NCBI RefSeq assembly: GCF_003443535.1
Contig: NZ_CP031946.1
Coordinates: 558,001 to 622,000, forward strand
Source: Ruegeria sp. AD91A
GTDB taxonomy: Bacteria > Pseudomonadota > Alphaproteobacteria > Rhodobacterales > Rhodobacteraceae
Length of the DNA: 64,000 nt
Direction: 5' to 3'
Position numbers and translations under genes: made by a program. Shown here in pieces: positions 43,301 to 51,551 of the stretch. Within the stretch, counting starts at the first letter, position 1, and every line of letters begins with the position of its first letter. Below the pieces are notes generated by a model that worked only from the letters and a program-made list of their open reading frames with translations, was not told the DNA's origin and searched no databases.

Positions 43301-43394
43301 CGTCGAGTTCCCGGGCACCGACGGAAAAACCTACAAAGCCAAGATCGTGGACCCGATCTTCTATGACAAGGACGGGGAGAAGCAGAATGTCTGA
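40380..43394 (+). CDS. soxA: Sarcosine oxidase subunit alpha
   Basis: The 1004-residue alpha subunit. Order of domains: N-terminal ferredoxin-like fold without cluster (TFNGTSMQGYEGDTLASALLANDQ), NAD-binding domain (VLVIGGGVAGLQAAKAAAQSG), second dinucleotide/linker part with GATGAIERPLSFAGNDVPGVML-like TATGAIERPLSFAGN, and a C-terminal GcvT-like tetrahydrofolate domain from about residue 600 (GLLDASTLGKLIVKGPDAGKFLDMMY). It carries the bound NAD and passes formaldehyde to folate. The start at 40380 (MSTRLAKQGRLIDRSKKVTFTF) is preceded by a GAAAGG site; an ATG 18 bases up is less likely. Confidence 0.96.
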   Translation: MSTRLAKQGRLIDRSKKVTFTFNGTSMQGYEGDTLASALLANDQMMMGRSFKYHRPRGVVASGAEEPNALVGLGQGNRFEPNHRATTTELFNGLTAISQNHWPSLEHDIGAVNTAFARFLPAGFYYKTFIHPKPFWKHVYEPFIRQSAGLGKAPDKDNRDADTYEHFYAFTDVLVIGGGVAGLQAAKAAAQSGAKVLLIEQTAHWGGRAPVDGGTVNGEPVDKFVEQLVSELETMDNVIMRIRCMGAGVYDHGYVLGYERLTDHTPGVQGPRHRLWRIRAKQIVTATGAIERPLSFAGNDVPGVMLAAAMRDYVVNWGVTPGDRVIVATNNDDAYRTAIILKQAGVDVLRIVDARATAGPLAEEARQLGIRVDPGKAIAKVKGGKRVKKVAICNQEGVGGAREEVEADAVAMSGGWSPVVHMWSHCGGKLIWDDANAHFRPDPERPPLGADGKGFVVAAGASNGPLALQDVLTDAHVAGKAAAKAAGFKPKNTKAPAGETTVEAPMEAVWLMPANAEVQLRMKSWLDFQNDVKVSDVQLAAREGYESVEHTKRYTTLGMATDQGKLSNINGLAILADALESEIPKVGTTTFRPPYTPISMGAIGGEARGEVFQPIRQTPMHNWHDRNGADWEPVGHWRRAYAYVRPGESVHDAVNREVKNTRENLGLLDASTLGKLIVKGPDAGKFLDMMYTNMMSTLKVGKCRYGLMCSENGFLIDDGVVARIDEDTWLCHTTTGGAERIHGHMEEWLQTEWWDWKVYVANVTEQYAQVAVVGPNARKVLEKLGGMDVSKEALPFMEWRDGKIGDFVCRAYRISFSGELSYEIAVPASHGQAFWDALMEAGREFGVMPYGTECLHILRAEKGFIMIGDETDGTVIPQDLGLHWALSKKKEDYLGKRAHSRSHMADPERWKLVGLETVDGSVLPDGAYAVGEGVNANGQRNMIGRVTSTYYSANLDKGIAMGLIKHGPDRMGEIVEFPGTDGKTYKAKIVDPIFYDKDGEKQNV

Positions 43395-43953
43395 ACCCAT
43401 CAGCGCATTGAACCACGCAAGCTATTCCGGCATCGCCAAGATCGAGGAATGCGGTCTTCAGGGTATGATCACGCTGCGCGGCGACCTGTCCGACAAGGTG
43501 CTGGCCAAGGCCGTCAAGGATGCGACCGGCCAGAAAGTGCCCGGTCAGCGCGAGGCGCTGGTCAAGGGCGATACCGGCGTGGCTTGGATGTCGACGGACG
43601 AGTTGCTGGTGCTGGTGCCATACGCAGAGGTCGACGCCAAACTGGCCGACATGGTCGGTGCCCTGAGTGGCACCCACGCTTTGGCGGTCAACGTCTCGGA
43701 TGCCCGCGCCGTCTTCTGTATCTCTGGTGCCAGCGCCCGCGAAGTTCTGGGTAAGGTTGCACCTGTCGATCTGTCGGCGGATGCTTTCCAGCCTGGCCAA
43801 ATCCGCCGCTCACGTCTGGCGCAAGTGGCAGGTGCTTTCTGGATGGACGATGAACAGACCTTCCGGGTGGTCTGCTTCCGCTCGGCTGCGGATTACGTCT
43901 TCAAACTGCTCAAGGTTGCGGCGCAACCTGGCAGTGAGGTCGGGATCTACTGA
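43387..43953 (+). CDS. soxG: Sarcosine oxidase subunit gamma
   Basis: A 188-residue gamma subunit, distantly related to the folate-binding GcvT fold. Its start overlaps the last codons of soxA (43387 against stop 43394), so translation is coupled. The internal block VNVSDARAVFCISGASAREVLGKVAPVDLSADAFQPGQIRRSRLAQVAGAF is the family core. A strong terminator follows at 43965, closing the operon. Confidence 0.94.
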   Translation: MSEPISALNHASYSGIAKIEECGLQGMITLRGDLSDKVLAKAVKDATGQKVPGQREALVKGDTGVAWMSTDELLVLVPYAEVDAKLADMVGALSGTHALAVNVSDARAVFCISGASAREVLGKVAPVDLSADAFQPGQIRRSRLAQVAGAFWMDDEQTFRVVCFRSAADYVFKLLKVAAQPGSEVGIY

Positions 43954-43964
43954 AAGAAAAGAAG

Positions 43965-43999
43965 AATGCCCCGGTTCTACCGGGGCATTTTCTCATTTT
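43965..43999. terminator. Bidirectional terminator between soxG and secreted-protein gene
   Basis: AATGCCCCGG/CCGGGGCATT, a 10-bp stem with loop TTCTA, followed on the plus strand by TTTCTCATTTTA and preceded (minus strand) by AAAGAAAAG, giving TCTTTTCTTT. It ends the sox operon and the convergent small secreted-protein gene. Confidence 0.88.
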
Positions 44000-44385
44000 A
44001 CCGTGGAGCAGGTCCCGACCCCAAAGGGCTTGTTCGCAAAATTTCCCTGAACAAATGCCATGCGAACGGCGACTGTGTTGTCGGATGGTTTCAGGTTCGC
44101 TTGATATCGAACACGGGCATTGCCACCGGCGACCATTTTTTGATCGAGGTTCCAGATAACACGATACCCCTTGGCACCGCGGTCTTTGAATTTTGCTTTG
44201 GCCCAATCTTGGTACGACGTTGCGGCCATCGCCGAAGCTGTGGTGGGGTCGATCCGGAAAGCATACTCTGGCGCAATCCAGCCATGGGCGTCTTGCTTGG
44301 TCATCTTGCAATGATAGGTAACTGTTTCTGCCGTAGCGGTTTGTGCAAGCACTGCGGCGGTGACAATCAGGAAAAGTCTTTTCAT
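43993..44385 (-). CDS. Small secreted protein, unknown
   Basis: A 130-residue protein with a signal peptide (RLFLIVTAAVLAQTATAET, cut after residue 18 or so) and two cysteines in the mature part (TYHCKMTKQ and GTCSTVK) that may form a disulfide joining the ends. The rest is beta-strand rich (VIWNLDQKMVAGGNARVRYQANLK). Start 44385 follows GGATAA; an in-frame extension of 13 residues is less likely. I do not recognise the family; similar small exported proteins are common in roseobacters. It ends at the bidirectional terminator of soxG. Confidence 0.6.
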   Translation of the reverse strand: MKRLFLIVTAAVLAQTATAETVTYHCKMTKQDAHGWIAPEYAFRIDPTTASAMAATSYQDWAKAKFKDRGAKGYRVIWNLDQKMVAGGNARVRYQANLKPSDNTVAVRMAFVQGNFANKPFGVGTCSTVK

Positions 44386-44487
44386 TTTATCCGGTTGGCT
44401 GTGATTTTTGATGTACACACTCAAAGTGATACATGTCAGAGATGCAAGCTGGACTTCGCGTAAGCGAAGAAAAAGTCGTCTGACGTT

Positions 44488-45249
44488 CTACCCATGCATG
44501 AGAATGGTGTGAAAGCGGTTCAGGCCGTCTTTGGTCAGCAAGTCCGAAACCTTGAGAGGGTGCGCTTTGTCGTCCGACAGCCCCGAGTAAAACCCCAGTT
44601 CATCCATCAAAGCGCTGACACGTTCGTGCCTCTCGTTTTCCGGCAGCAATGGTGCGTGAAGCGATAGAAGCAGGGCAGGCCGCCGTTCCCTCAGCCACGC
44701 GGACAGAGTGGGTGCAACAATAAATTCCGCCCCTTCGATGTCCATTTTGACCAGCGAAACCCGTGACAGGTCGTTTGTCTTTTCGAATTGATCCCAGGCG
44801 ATCGTCAGCGCATCCGATCCATGTGCGCCGTCGTGCAGAAGTGAGCTGGTGGAATCTCCGGGCTCACCGCGCACGGAGGCCATGCGTGCCACACCAAACC
44901 GATCTGACAGGGCGACTCCGAATGCCGAGACGTTCTGAACGTCATTCAGATCAAGGTTCCATGCCAGGTGCCGGAACGCGGTCGGGTCAGGCTCAAAACA
45001 CCAGACATGCCGTGCCCTGCGAGCACCGTACAACACCGTCGGGCCAATCCACGCTCCGATATCCAGATAGTCGCTTTGCGGGGACAGGAACCGGTCAAGC
45101 ACTGCAAATGTTTCAGGTTCCCAAGCGCCCGCAGTGGCTTTGCGCCAGAATTTCGAATGATACGGGTCCAGACGAAAGGGCTCGCCGTTCAGATTGCCCG
45201 CATAATATCCGCGGGCGCGATAGAACATCTTGCGCACCTGTGTCAGCAT
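44488..45249 (-). CDS. FkbM-family methyltransferase
   Basis: A 253-residue S-adenosylmethionine-dependent methyltransferase of the FkbM type. SAM-binding motif I is YLDIGAWIGPTVLYGA, motif II HVWCFEPDPTAFRHLAWNLDLN, and the family block SLVKMDIEGAEFIV follows. I choose the start at 45249 because GGAGGCAGGCG directly precedes it; the frame opens at 45306 but with poorer context. Substrates include sugars and other hydroxyl groups, and FkbM proteins often work on surface polysaccharides, but no such genes adjoin it. sodB lies divergent, with about 100 bases between. Confidence 0.8.
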   Translation of the reverse strand: MLTQVRKMFYRARGYYAGNLNGEPFRLDPYHSKFWRKATAGAWEPETFAVLDRFLSPQSDYLDIGAWIGPTVLYGARRARHVWCFEPDPTAFRHLAWNLDLNDVQNVSAFGVALSDRFGVARMASVRGEPGDSTSSLLHDGAHGSDALTIAWDQFEKTNDLSRVSLVKMDIEGAEFIVAPTLSAWLRERRPALLLSLHAPLLPENERHERVSALMDELGFYSGLSDDKAHPLKVSDLLTKDGLNRFHTILMHG

Positions 45250-45349
45250 CGCCTGCCTCCGGGTTTTCTTGTCTCGCCCCTTGACCTGCGGCGGCAGCCA
45301 AAGCATTTAACCTTGGGAACCGCAACTTACATTTAAACAGGGGGCCGAC

Positions 45350-45949
45350 ATGGCTTTTGAACTTCCTGATCTTCCTTATGCACATGACGCGCTGGCAGCC
45401 AAGGGTATGTCCGCGGAAACGTTGGAATATCACCACGACCTGCACCACAAGGCCTATGTCGACAACGGCAACAAGCTGATCGTCGGCACCGAATGGGACG
45501 GCAAGTCGCTGGAAGAGATCATCGTTGGCACCTACGACGCGAACGCTGTCGCACAGAACGGCATCTTCAACAACATCAGCCAGTTGTGGAACCACAACCA
45601 GTTCTGGGAAATGATGGGGCCCGGCGGCAACGCAATGCCCGGTGAGCTGGAAAAAGCTCTGACAGAAAGCTTTGGTTCGGTTGACGAATTCAAATCGCAG
45701 TTCAGCGCCGCTGGTGCTGGTCAGTTCGGTTCGGGATGGGCGTGGCTGGTCAAGAATGCAGATGGCTCGCTGGCCGTAACCAAAACTGAGAACGGTGTTA
45801 ACCCGCTTTGTTTTGGTCAGACCGCGCTGCTGGGTTGCGATGTTTGGGAGCACAGCTATTACATCGATTTCCGCAACAAGCGCCCGGCTTACCTGTCGAA
45901 CTTCCTCGACAATCTGGTGAACTGGGAAAACGTCGCATCACGGATGTAA
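45350..45949 (+). CDS. sodB: Superoxide dismutase (Fe/Mn family)
   Basis: Converts superoxide to hydrogen peroxide and oxygen. A 199-residue SodA/SodB-type enzyme. Metal ligands: His28 (ETLEYHHDLHHKAYVDN), a second His in QLWNHNQFWEMM, and Asp/His in GCDVWEHSYYIDF. The GSGWAWLVKN and short loop pattern favour iron over manganese, but metal preference is not certain. A twin-arginine phosphoesterase gene starts four bases after its stop, so the two share a transcript. Confidence 0.93.
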   Translation: MAFELPDLPYAHDALAAKGMSAETLEYHHDLHHKAYVDNGNKLIVGTEWDGKSLEEIIVGTYDANAVAQNGIFNNISQLWNHNQFWEMMGPGGNAMPGELEKALTESFGSVDEFKSQFSAAGAGQFGSGWAWLVKNADGSLAVTKTENGVNPLCFGQTALLGCDVWEHSYYIDFRNKRPAYLSNFLDNLVNWENVASRM

Positions 45950-45953
45950 TGAA

Positions 45954-46832
45954 TTGAACCGACGCCGGTTCATAAAGGGCCTGCTGGCGGTGACGCTGGC
46001 AGGCCTTGTTACGGCCGCCTACGGGTTCGTCATTGAACCCGCATTGCGGTTGCGCGTGCGCAAATGGCGCATTCAGCGGGACGACTGGACGGCGCCGCCG
46101 CTCAGAATCGCCGTACTGTCCGATTTGCATGTCGGCGAACCTTATGTCGGCCTGAACCGCGTAAAGCAGGTGGTCCGCCGAACCAATGCGCTGGCTCCGG
46201 ACGTGATCCTTCTGCTGGGTGATTTCTTTGCAAGCCACAAAGCTGTCTCGGACGCGGTGAAGATGCAGGACCTGGCACCCGTGCTTGCCGGGCTTGAGGC
46301 GAAGAATGGTGTCTTTGCCGTGCTGGGCAATCACGACTGGTGGGATGACAGGACGGCACAGCGGCGCGGATCCGGGCCCAATCGCTATGCCGAAATCCTG
46401 GAACAGAATGGCATTTCGGTGTTGTCCAATACTTCCATCAAGCTCGAAACTCCGGGCATCTGGCTGGCCGGGCTTGAGGATCAGCTTGCGATCTGGCGCA
46501 AAGGCAAACCACAGGGATTGGACGATCTGGCAGGTACTTTGGGGCAGATCACCGATGACGCTCCGGTTGTGATGATGGCGCATGAGCCCGATGTTTTCCC
46601 CACTGTGCCCGAGCGGGTGGCCTTGACCCTTTCGGGGCACACACATGGTGGCCAGGTGCGCCTGTTCGGCTGGTCGCCCGTTGTGCCGTCGAAATTCGGC
46701 AACCGGTATGCCTATGGCCATGTACGCGAAGATGGGCGTGATCTGGTCGTGTCGGGCGGTATCGGATGTTCAATCCTGCCGGTTCGTCTGGGCGTGACGC
46801 CCGAAATCACCGTTGTCGAGATGTCCGCCTAA
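45954..46832 (+). CDS. Metallophosphoesterase, exported or membrane-anchored
   Basis: A 292-residue calcineurin-like phosphoesterase. All five metal motifs appear: LSDLHVG, LLLGDFF, LGNHDWW, MMAHEPDVF and LSGHTHGGQV. The N-terminus (NRRRFIKGLLAVTLAGLVTAAYG) has a twin-arginine-like motif and a hydrophobic stretch. The only start near the front is a TTG at 45954, with no good binding site, so it depends on termination of sodB four bases ahead. Members act on phosphodiesters such as lipid A precursors or UDP-diacylglucosamine; the exact substrate is unknown. Confidence 0.85.
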   Translation: MNRRRFIKGLLAVTLAGLVTAAYGFVIEPALRLRVRKWRIQRDDWTAPPLRIAVLSDLHVGEPYVGLNRVKQVVRRTNALAPDVILLLGDFFASHKAVSDAVKMQDLAPVLAGLEAKNGVFAVLGNHDWWDDRTAQRRGSGPNRYAEILEQNGISVLSNTSIKLETPGIWLAGLEDQLAIWRKGKPQGLDDLAGTLGQITDDAPVVMMAHEPDVFPTVPERVALTLSGHTHGGQVRLFGWSPVVPSKFGNRYAYGHVREDGRDLVVSGGIGCSILPVRLGVTPEITVVEMSA

Positions 46833-47051
46833 AGGGTTGATGACCGGACGGTGAAAACCCGCCGATACGCGCCCTTTTTGCATGACGGTATCTTGTTTGC
46901 TGCTCTCCAAAGCACATCTTTGTAAGGCGGAGGGAGAGAACCGCATATCACTTCAATCAATGATCGGGCTGCGCACTGTGCGTGCGCAAACGAACCCGCA
47001 TGTCCGGCAGGTCGAGGGATACCCAGAACACAACCTAATCAGGAGATCGCA

Positions 47052-47513
47052 ATGGTCGCACTTACACAGGGAACTTGGGTTATTGTTGCAGATGGAGAGA
47101 AAGCGCTGGTGATGGAGAATATCACCGATGCCGACGATCCCAACCTTGTCGTCGTTGCTGTCGAAGAACAAGACGGTCCGACCGGGAAACCGATAGACCG
47201 CGCAGGTCGTCGCAACGACGGCGGACCAAATCAGAAATCGGCAGTTGAAGAACCCACGTGGAAGGCACACGCAAAATCTCTGTTTGTGCAGGATCTGGCG
47301 AATCTGTTGAATCGCAAGGGGCTGAAAGGGGCCTATGACCGGCTGGTTCTGGTGGCCAGCCCTCAGGTTCTGGGTCTGTTGCGGCGTCGGTTGCACAGCG
47401 AAGTGCTTGGAAAGGTCGTGGCAGAGGTCAACAAGACCCTGACCAATCATCCTTTGCACAAAGTCGAGCAAGTGGTGCGCCACAGTCTGCAACCCAAGGC
47501 CAGACTGGCCTGA
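47052..47513 (+). CDS. Host-attachment-protein family (Hap/baeRF-like)
   Basis: A 153-residue protein of the host attachment family, first linked to attachment of Agrobacterium and distantly related to archaeal release-factor-like domains. The pattern WVIVADGEKALVMENI at the N-terminus and the core LFVQDLANLLNRKGLKGAYDRLVLVASPQVLGLLRRRL fit the family. It has no signal peptide and is probably cytoplasmic despite the name, so attachment may be an indirect effect. A clear AGGAGATC site precedes the start. A hairpin terminator follows at 47522, shared with the convergent LOG gene. Confidence 0.82.
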   Translation: MVALTQGTWVIVADGEKALVMENITDADDPNLVVVAVEEQDGPTGKPIDRAGRRNDGGPNQKSAVEEPTWKAHAKSLFVQDLANLLNRKGLKGAYDRLVLVASPQVLGLLRRRLHSEVLGKVVAEVNKTLTNHPLHKVEQVVRHSLQPKARLA

Positions 47514-47521
47514 TCAATACG

Positions 47522-47552
47522 GCGGGCGGTTCAACCGCCCGCACGGTTTTCC
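47522..47552. terminator. Hairpin terminator between host-attachment and LOG genes
   Basis: GCGGGCGGTT/AACCGCCCGC, a 10-bp palindrome with an effectively small loop, followed by CACGGTTTT on the plus strand. It lies 9 bases after the plus-strand stop and can serve both convergent genes. Confidence 0.65.
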
Positions 47553-47556
47553 ATCG

Positions 47557-48108
47557 TCAGGTCAGTTTGTCCCGCAAGGCGACCATGGCTGTATCGGCGT
47601 CTTCAACCCAGGTGATGAAATTCGCCAGAGACGCGTCGGCAAAGCCTTGCCCGATCACCTGGTCCAACAATGTGTGCAACGCGTCCCAATACCCATTCAC
47701 ATTGACCACGACGATGGGTTTGTCATGCAGTCCAAGCTGGCGCCAGGTCAGCGCCTCGAACAGCTCGTCCAGCGACCCCGGACCGCCGGGCAGAACAACG
47801 ACGGCATCAGCGTTCATGATCATGACCTTCTTGCGCTCGTGCATTGTCTCGGTGATCACGAAATGGGTCAGATCCGTTTTTCCGACCTCACGTTTGGCCA
47901 GGTGCACCGGAATGACGCCGAAGGTTTCACCTCCGGCATTCTGTGCGGCACGGGCCACTTCACCCATCAAACCGACATCTCCGGCTCCGTAGACCAGCCG
48001 CCAGCCTTCCTGCGCCAGTAGGCTGCCAAACTGTCGGGCAGTTTCAGAATAAGCCTTCTTGGCTCCATTGCGTGACCCGCAATACACACAGATTGATTTC
48101 TGAGACAT
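47557..48108 (-). CDS. LOG-family nucleotide 5'-monophosphate nucleosidase
   Basis: A 183-residue Rossmann-fold protein of the TIGR00730/LOG family. The catalytic motif PGGPGSLDELFE (PGGxGTxxE type) lies at about residues 98-109 and the nucleotide-binding start ICVYCGSRNGAKKAYSETARQFG is typical. LOG proteins release the base from cytokinin or purine ribonucleoside 5'-monophosphates; in bacteria without plant hosts they likely serve purine recycling (PpnN-like role). It is a single gene. Confidence 0.87.
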   Translation of the reverse strand: MSQKSICVYCGSRNGAKKAYSETARQFGSLLAQEGWRLVYGAGDVGLMGEVARAAQNAGGETFGVIPVHLAKREVGKTDLTHFVITETMHERKKVMIMNADAVVVLPGGPGSLDELFEALTWRQLGLHDKPIVVVNVNGYWDALHTLLDQVIGQGFADASLANFITWVEDADTAMVALRDKLT

Positions 48109-48235
48109 TAAAGGGGGGCTCCGGGGTTGTGTCAGGGGTTTTGACCCGTGATAGCGGGATTGATAGGTTGGCTCAACTGTCTGCCGGAAAGCTTTTCAAC
48201 GCAAAGCTTTTGCCAGGCGGAGTGAAAGGAAAATA

Positions 48236-49615
48236 ATGGACGCCAAATCGGGAAACGGAAGCTCGGGCAATTTCATCTGGGGGGTGATTGCGGGTCTTGT
48301 TGCGATATTGGGCGCGGGTGGATTGTATCTGTCCGGCGTCTTCACCAAAGCGCCCGAGCCGAGCGCCCCGCAGGAAACCGCATCCGCCGTAGCCCCGGAA
48401 CCTGAAGAGCAGGAGGCGCAGGTTTCGGAACCGGAAGCGGCTGAACAGGCGGCTCCCGCTGACAAAGAGCCCACGACCGAGCCTGCCGAGGACACAAGTG
48501 AAGCTGCCGAAGCCGTCTCTGACGCGGACACTGCCGCTGCAACGTCGGAAGATACCGCGCCCGAGCCAGCGGCCCCTCCGGTGCTGGATCAGATATTTGT
48601 TGAAGCGGATGGCACGGCGCTGTTGTCCGGCGATGCAGAGCCCGGAAGCCGGATCCAGGTGCTGCTGAACGGAGAACCCCTGCACACATTTACCGTAGAC
48701 AGCAGCGGTCAGTTTGCCGAATTCGTTTCGATCCCTTTCAGCGACGCGGCTCAGGGGCTGGTCCTGCAAAGCTCGGATGGGTCGCGGACGACGCAATCCG
48801 ACGACTACCTGATTGCGGCCTTGCCGCAACCGGTCGAAGAGGCACCCGTTACTGAAGAAGCTCCGGCATCGGATCAGGGCGCGCCCGCAGATGCCGCGGA
48901 AACCAGTACCGCGGTTGTCGATGTTGAAGCTGAGACTGAGTCTGACGCCAAGGTTCAAACGGCAGAACTTGAACCGGCTGATCCCGAAACCACGGTGCCT
49001 GAAGTCGAAGAAACGCAAACCGCCGACTTGCCGACAGAGGCACCCGAACCGGATCAGCAGATTGCGGTGCTGCGGTCGGGCGAAGAAGGTGTTGAACTGG
49101 TACAGCCTCCTGTGGTGCGGGATACGCCCCCCGATCAGATCGCACTGGATACAATCGGGTATTCTGATACCGGCAATGTCCAGTTGACTGGACGTGTGCA
49201 GGACGGCGCAGCCGTTCGACTTTACCTGAACAATCGTCTGATCGCCGATCTCGACCCGCAAGAGGATGGATCCTGGCGCAGCGATCTGGAGGGAATTGAT
49301 CCGGGTGTCTACACCCTGCGCGTGGATGCGGTGAATACGGAAGGGACGGTGCTCAGCCGGGTTGAAACTCCGTTCAAGCGGGAACCGGCCGAGGTGCTGG
49401 ATGCCGCAATAGCAGCCAACCAGACCAATGCGCAGGGGGGGGCACCGGTAATCCGTTCCGTCACGGTTCAACAGGGTGACACGCTGTGGGCCATCTCGCG
49501 CGACCGGTTTGGCGACGGCGTCCTGTATGTGCGGCTGTTCGAGGCCAATCGCGATCTGATCCGTGATCCGGATCTGATTTATCCGGGGCAGATCTTCACT
49601 ATACCTGAACAATAA
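48236..49615 (+). CDS. Membrane-anchored LysM protein
   Basis: A 459-residue protein with one N-terminal membrane segment (FIWGVIAGLVAILGAGGLYLSGVF, about residues 13-36), a long acidic, Pro/Glu/Ala-rich low-complexity stretch (residues 40-115 and 195-285), two short Ig-like strands domains (LDQIFVEADGTALLSGDAEPGSRIQVLLNGE and IALDTIGYSDTGNVQLTGRVQDGAAVRLYLNNRL), and a C-terminal LysM domain (VQQGDTLWAISRDRFGDGVLYVRLFEANRDLI). It probably reaches through the periplasm to bind peptidoglycan. Such proteins are common in Rhodobacterales and occupy a place next to cell-wall genes. It is followed by the ABC exporter, 53 bases further. Confidence 0.88.
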   Translation: MDAKSGNGSSGNFIWGVIAGLVAILGAGGLYLSGVFTKAPEPSAPQETASAVAPEPEEQEAQVSEPEAAEQAAPADKEPTTEPAEDTSEAAEAVSDADTAAATSEDTAPEPAAPPVLDQIFVEADGTALLSGDAEPGSRIQVLLNGEPLHTFTVDSSGQFAEFVSIPFSDAAQGLVLQSSDGSRTTQSDDYLIAALPQPVEEAPVTEEAPASDQGAPADAAETSTAVVDVEAETESDAKVQTAELEPADPETTVPEVEETQTADLPTEAPEPDQQIAVLRSGEEGVELVQPPVVRDTPPDQIALDTIGYSDTGNVQLTGRVQDGAAVRLYLNNRLIADLDPQEDGSWRSDLEGIDPGVYTLRVDAVNTEGTVLSRVETPFKREPAEVLDAAIAANQTNAQGGAPVIRSVTVQQGDTLWAISRDRFGDGVLYVRLFEANRDLIRDPDLIYPGQIFTIPEQ

Positions 49616-49668
49616 TCGCCTCTGGCCCAAAAGGGCCGGGGGCAAATCTCTGACCGCAGATAAGGTAC

Positions 49669-51495
49669 GTGATGAGACGAACACCTGCTATGACCTCGGA
49701 CGATTTGGTGCGGAGTGACGAGCGAAGCTCGGGCTGGCGCACGATCCGCAAAGTGACCCCCTATCTTTGGCCGCAGGATGAGCCATGGGTAAAGCGCCGC
49801 GTGGTGATTGCCATGGTCATGCTCGTGCTGGCCAAGCTGATCGCGGTCTACACGCCGATCCTCTACAAGGGTGCGGTTGATGCGCTGGCAGGTGAGGGTG
49901 TGCCACCGGTGGCGCTGGGCGCAGTCGGACTGACGGTCGCTTACGGCGTGGCCCGGATGTTGACTGTGGGATTCCAACAGCTGCGAGACGCAGCCTTTGC
50001 CCCTGTGGGGCAAAGGGCCTTGCGGGCGCTGGCGCTCGAGACCTTTCAGCATATTCACAACCTCTCGATGCGTTACCACGTGTCCCGCCGTACCGGAGGT
50101 CTGAGCCGCATCATCGAAAGGGGCGTCAAGGGGGTCGAGTTCCTGTTGCGCTTTCTGCTGTTCTCGATCGGGCCACTGATCCTGGAGCTGCTGCTGGTTG
50201 CGATCATTCTGATGTGGCTGTTCGATGTCTGGTATCTGGTGGTCGTCGCCGTCACCATTGGTCTGTATATCTGGTTCACCTTTGCCGTGACCGAATGGCG
50301 GGTGAAGCTTCGGCGCGAGATGAACGATCAGGACACCGAAGCCAATCAGCGTGCCATCGACAGCTTGCTGAATTTCGAAACCGTCAAGTATTTCAACGCC
50401 GAAGCCCGCGAAGCTAAACGGTATGATGTGTCAATGAAAGCCTATGCCGAGGCGGCATTGAAAACGGCTTACTCACTGGCGTTTCTGAACTTTGGCCAGT
50501 CTTTCCTGATCACCTGTGGTCTGATCGGAGTGATGGTTCTGGCTGCCGTCGGTGTTCAGAGCGGAAACCTGACCGTAGGCGATTTTGTCATGGTCAACGC
50601 CTACATGATCCAGATCACCGTACCCCTGAATTTCCTCGGGACGGTCTATCGGGAAATCCGGCAATCGTTGGTCGATATGGGGCAGATGTTTGATCTGCTC
50701 GAACAGCCTGCCGAAGTTACCGACAAGCCCTGTGCGCCCAATCTGAAGGTAAATGGCGGCGAAGTCACGCTGGACGATGTGCATTTCGGCTACGATCCGG
50801 AGAGGGAGATCCTCAAGGGTGTTTCATTGACCGTCCCGGCGGGGCAGACCGTAGCCATCGTGGGGGCAACGGGGTCGGGCAAGTCCACCATCGGGCGGCT
50901 GTTGTTTCGGTTCTACGATGTGACCAAAGGGGCGTTGAAGATCGACGGGCAGGATGTGCGGGATGTGACACAGACCAGCTTGCACGCGGCCATCGGAGTC
51001 GTGCCGCAGGACACGGTATTGTTCAACGACAGCATCCGGTACAACATTGCCTATGGCCGCGATGGAGCCACCCCGGAAGAGGTCGAGGACGCAGCCCGAG
51101 CCGCACAGATCCACGACTTCATCACCTCGCTGCCCGACGGCTATGACACTATGGTGGGTGAGCGGGGGCTCAAACTCTCCGGCGGTGAGAAACAACGTGT
51201 GGGCATCGCGCGGACCTTGCTCAAGAACCCGCCGATCCTGTTGCTGGACGAGGCGACCTCGGCCCTGGACACGGATACCGAGCAGGACATCAAGGATGCA
51301 CTGGCGCGCGCAGGAGAGGGGCGTACGGTTATCACCATCGCCCATCGCCTCAGCACCATTGCCGAAGCTGATCGGATCGTGGTTCTGGAAGCCGGCGAGA
51401 TCATCGAACAGGGCACGCATGACGAGTTGCTGGCGCAGTCCGGGCGGTATGCGCAACTGTGGAACCGGCAGCAATCAGATGGGGAAGCAGCCTGA
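49669..51495 (+). CDS. ATM1-type ABC exporter (fused permease and ATPase)
   Basis: A 608-residue half transporter: N-terminal six-helix permease (segments in VVIAMVMLVLAKLIAVYTPIL and FLLFSIGPLILELLLVAIILMWLF and later) and a C-terminal ATPase with Walker A GATGSGKST, signature LSGGEKQR, Walker B ILLLDEATSAL and the H-loop in ITIAHRLST. The permease shape and sequences (QLRDAAFAPVGQRALRALALETFQHIHNLSMRYH) match bacterial ATM1/HMT1-like transporters that move glutathione-linked metal or sulfur species, important for metal stress and Fe-S biogenesis. The start is a GTG at 49669 or the ATG three bases later (ATG preferred). Confidence 0.9.
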   Translation: MMRRTPAMTSDDLVRSDERSSGWRTIRKVTPYLWPQDEPWVKRRVVIAMVMLVLAKLIAVYTPILYKGAVDALAGEGVPPVALGAVGLTVAYGVARMLTVGFQQLRDAAFAPVGQRALRALALETFQHIHNLSMRYHVSRRTGGLSRIIERGVKGVEFLLRFLLFSIGPLILELLLVAIILMWLFDVWYLVVVAVTIGLYIWFTFAVTEWRVKLRREMNDQDTEANQRAIDSLLNFETVKYFNAEAREAKRYDVSMKAYAEAALKTAYSLAFLNFGQSFLITCGLIGVMVLAAVGVQSGNLTVGDFVMVNAYMIQITVPLNFLGTVYREIRQSLVDMGQMFDLLEQPAEVTDKPCAPNLKVNGGEVTLDDVHFGYDPEREILKGVSLTVPAGQTVAIVGATGSGKSTIGRLLFRFYDVTKGALKIDGQDVRDVTQTSLHAAIGVVPQDTVLFNDSIRYNIAYGRDGATPEEVEDAARAAQIHDFITSLPDGYDTMVGERGLKLSGGEKQRVGIARTLLKNPPILLLDEATSALDTDTEQDIKDALARAGEGRTVITIAHRLSTIAEADRIVVLEAGEIIEQGTHDELLAQSGRYAQLWNRQQSDGEAA

Positions 51496-51551
51496 GGACC
51501 CAAACATTGTGAGAACGTGGTAGGATGCAACGAACCAGGAGGGCGCCTGCC

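Noticed and set aside
41982..43400. A 472-codon open frame on the minus strand opposite soxA
   Set aside because: It is fully antisense to soxA, has no recognisable motifs and arises from GC-rich codon bias; soxA is a clear full-length family member.
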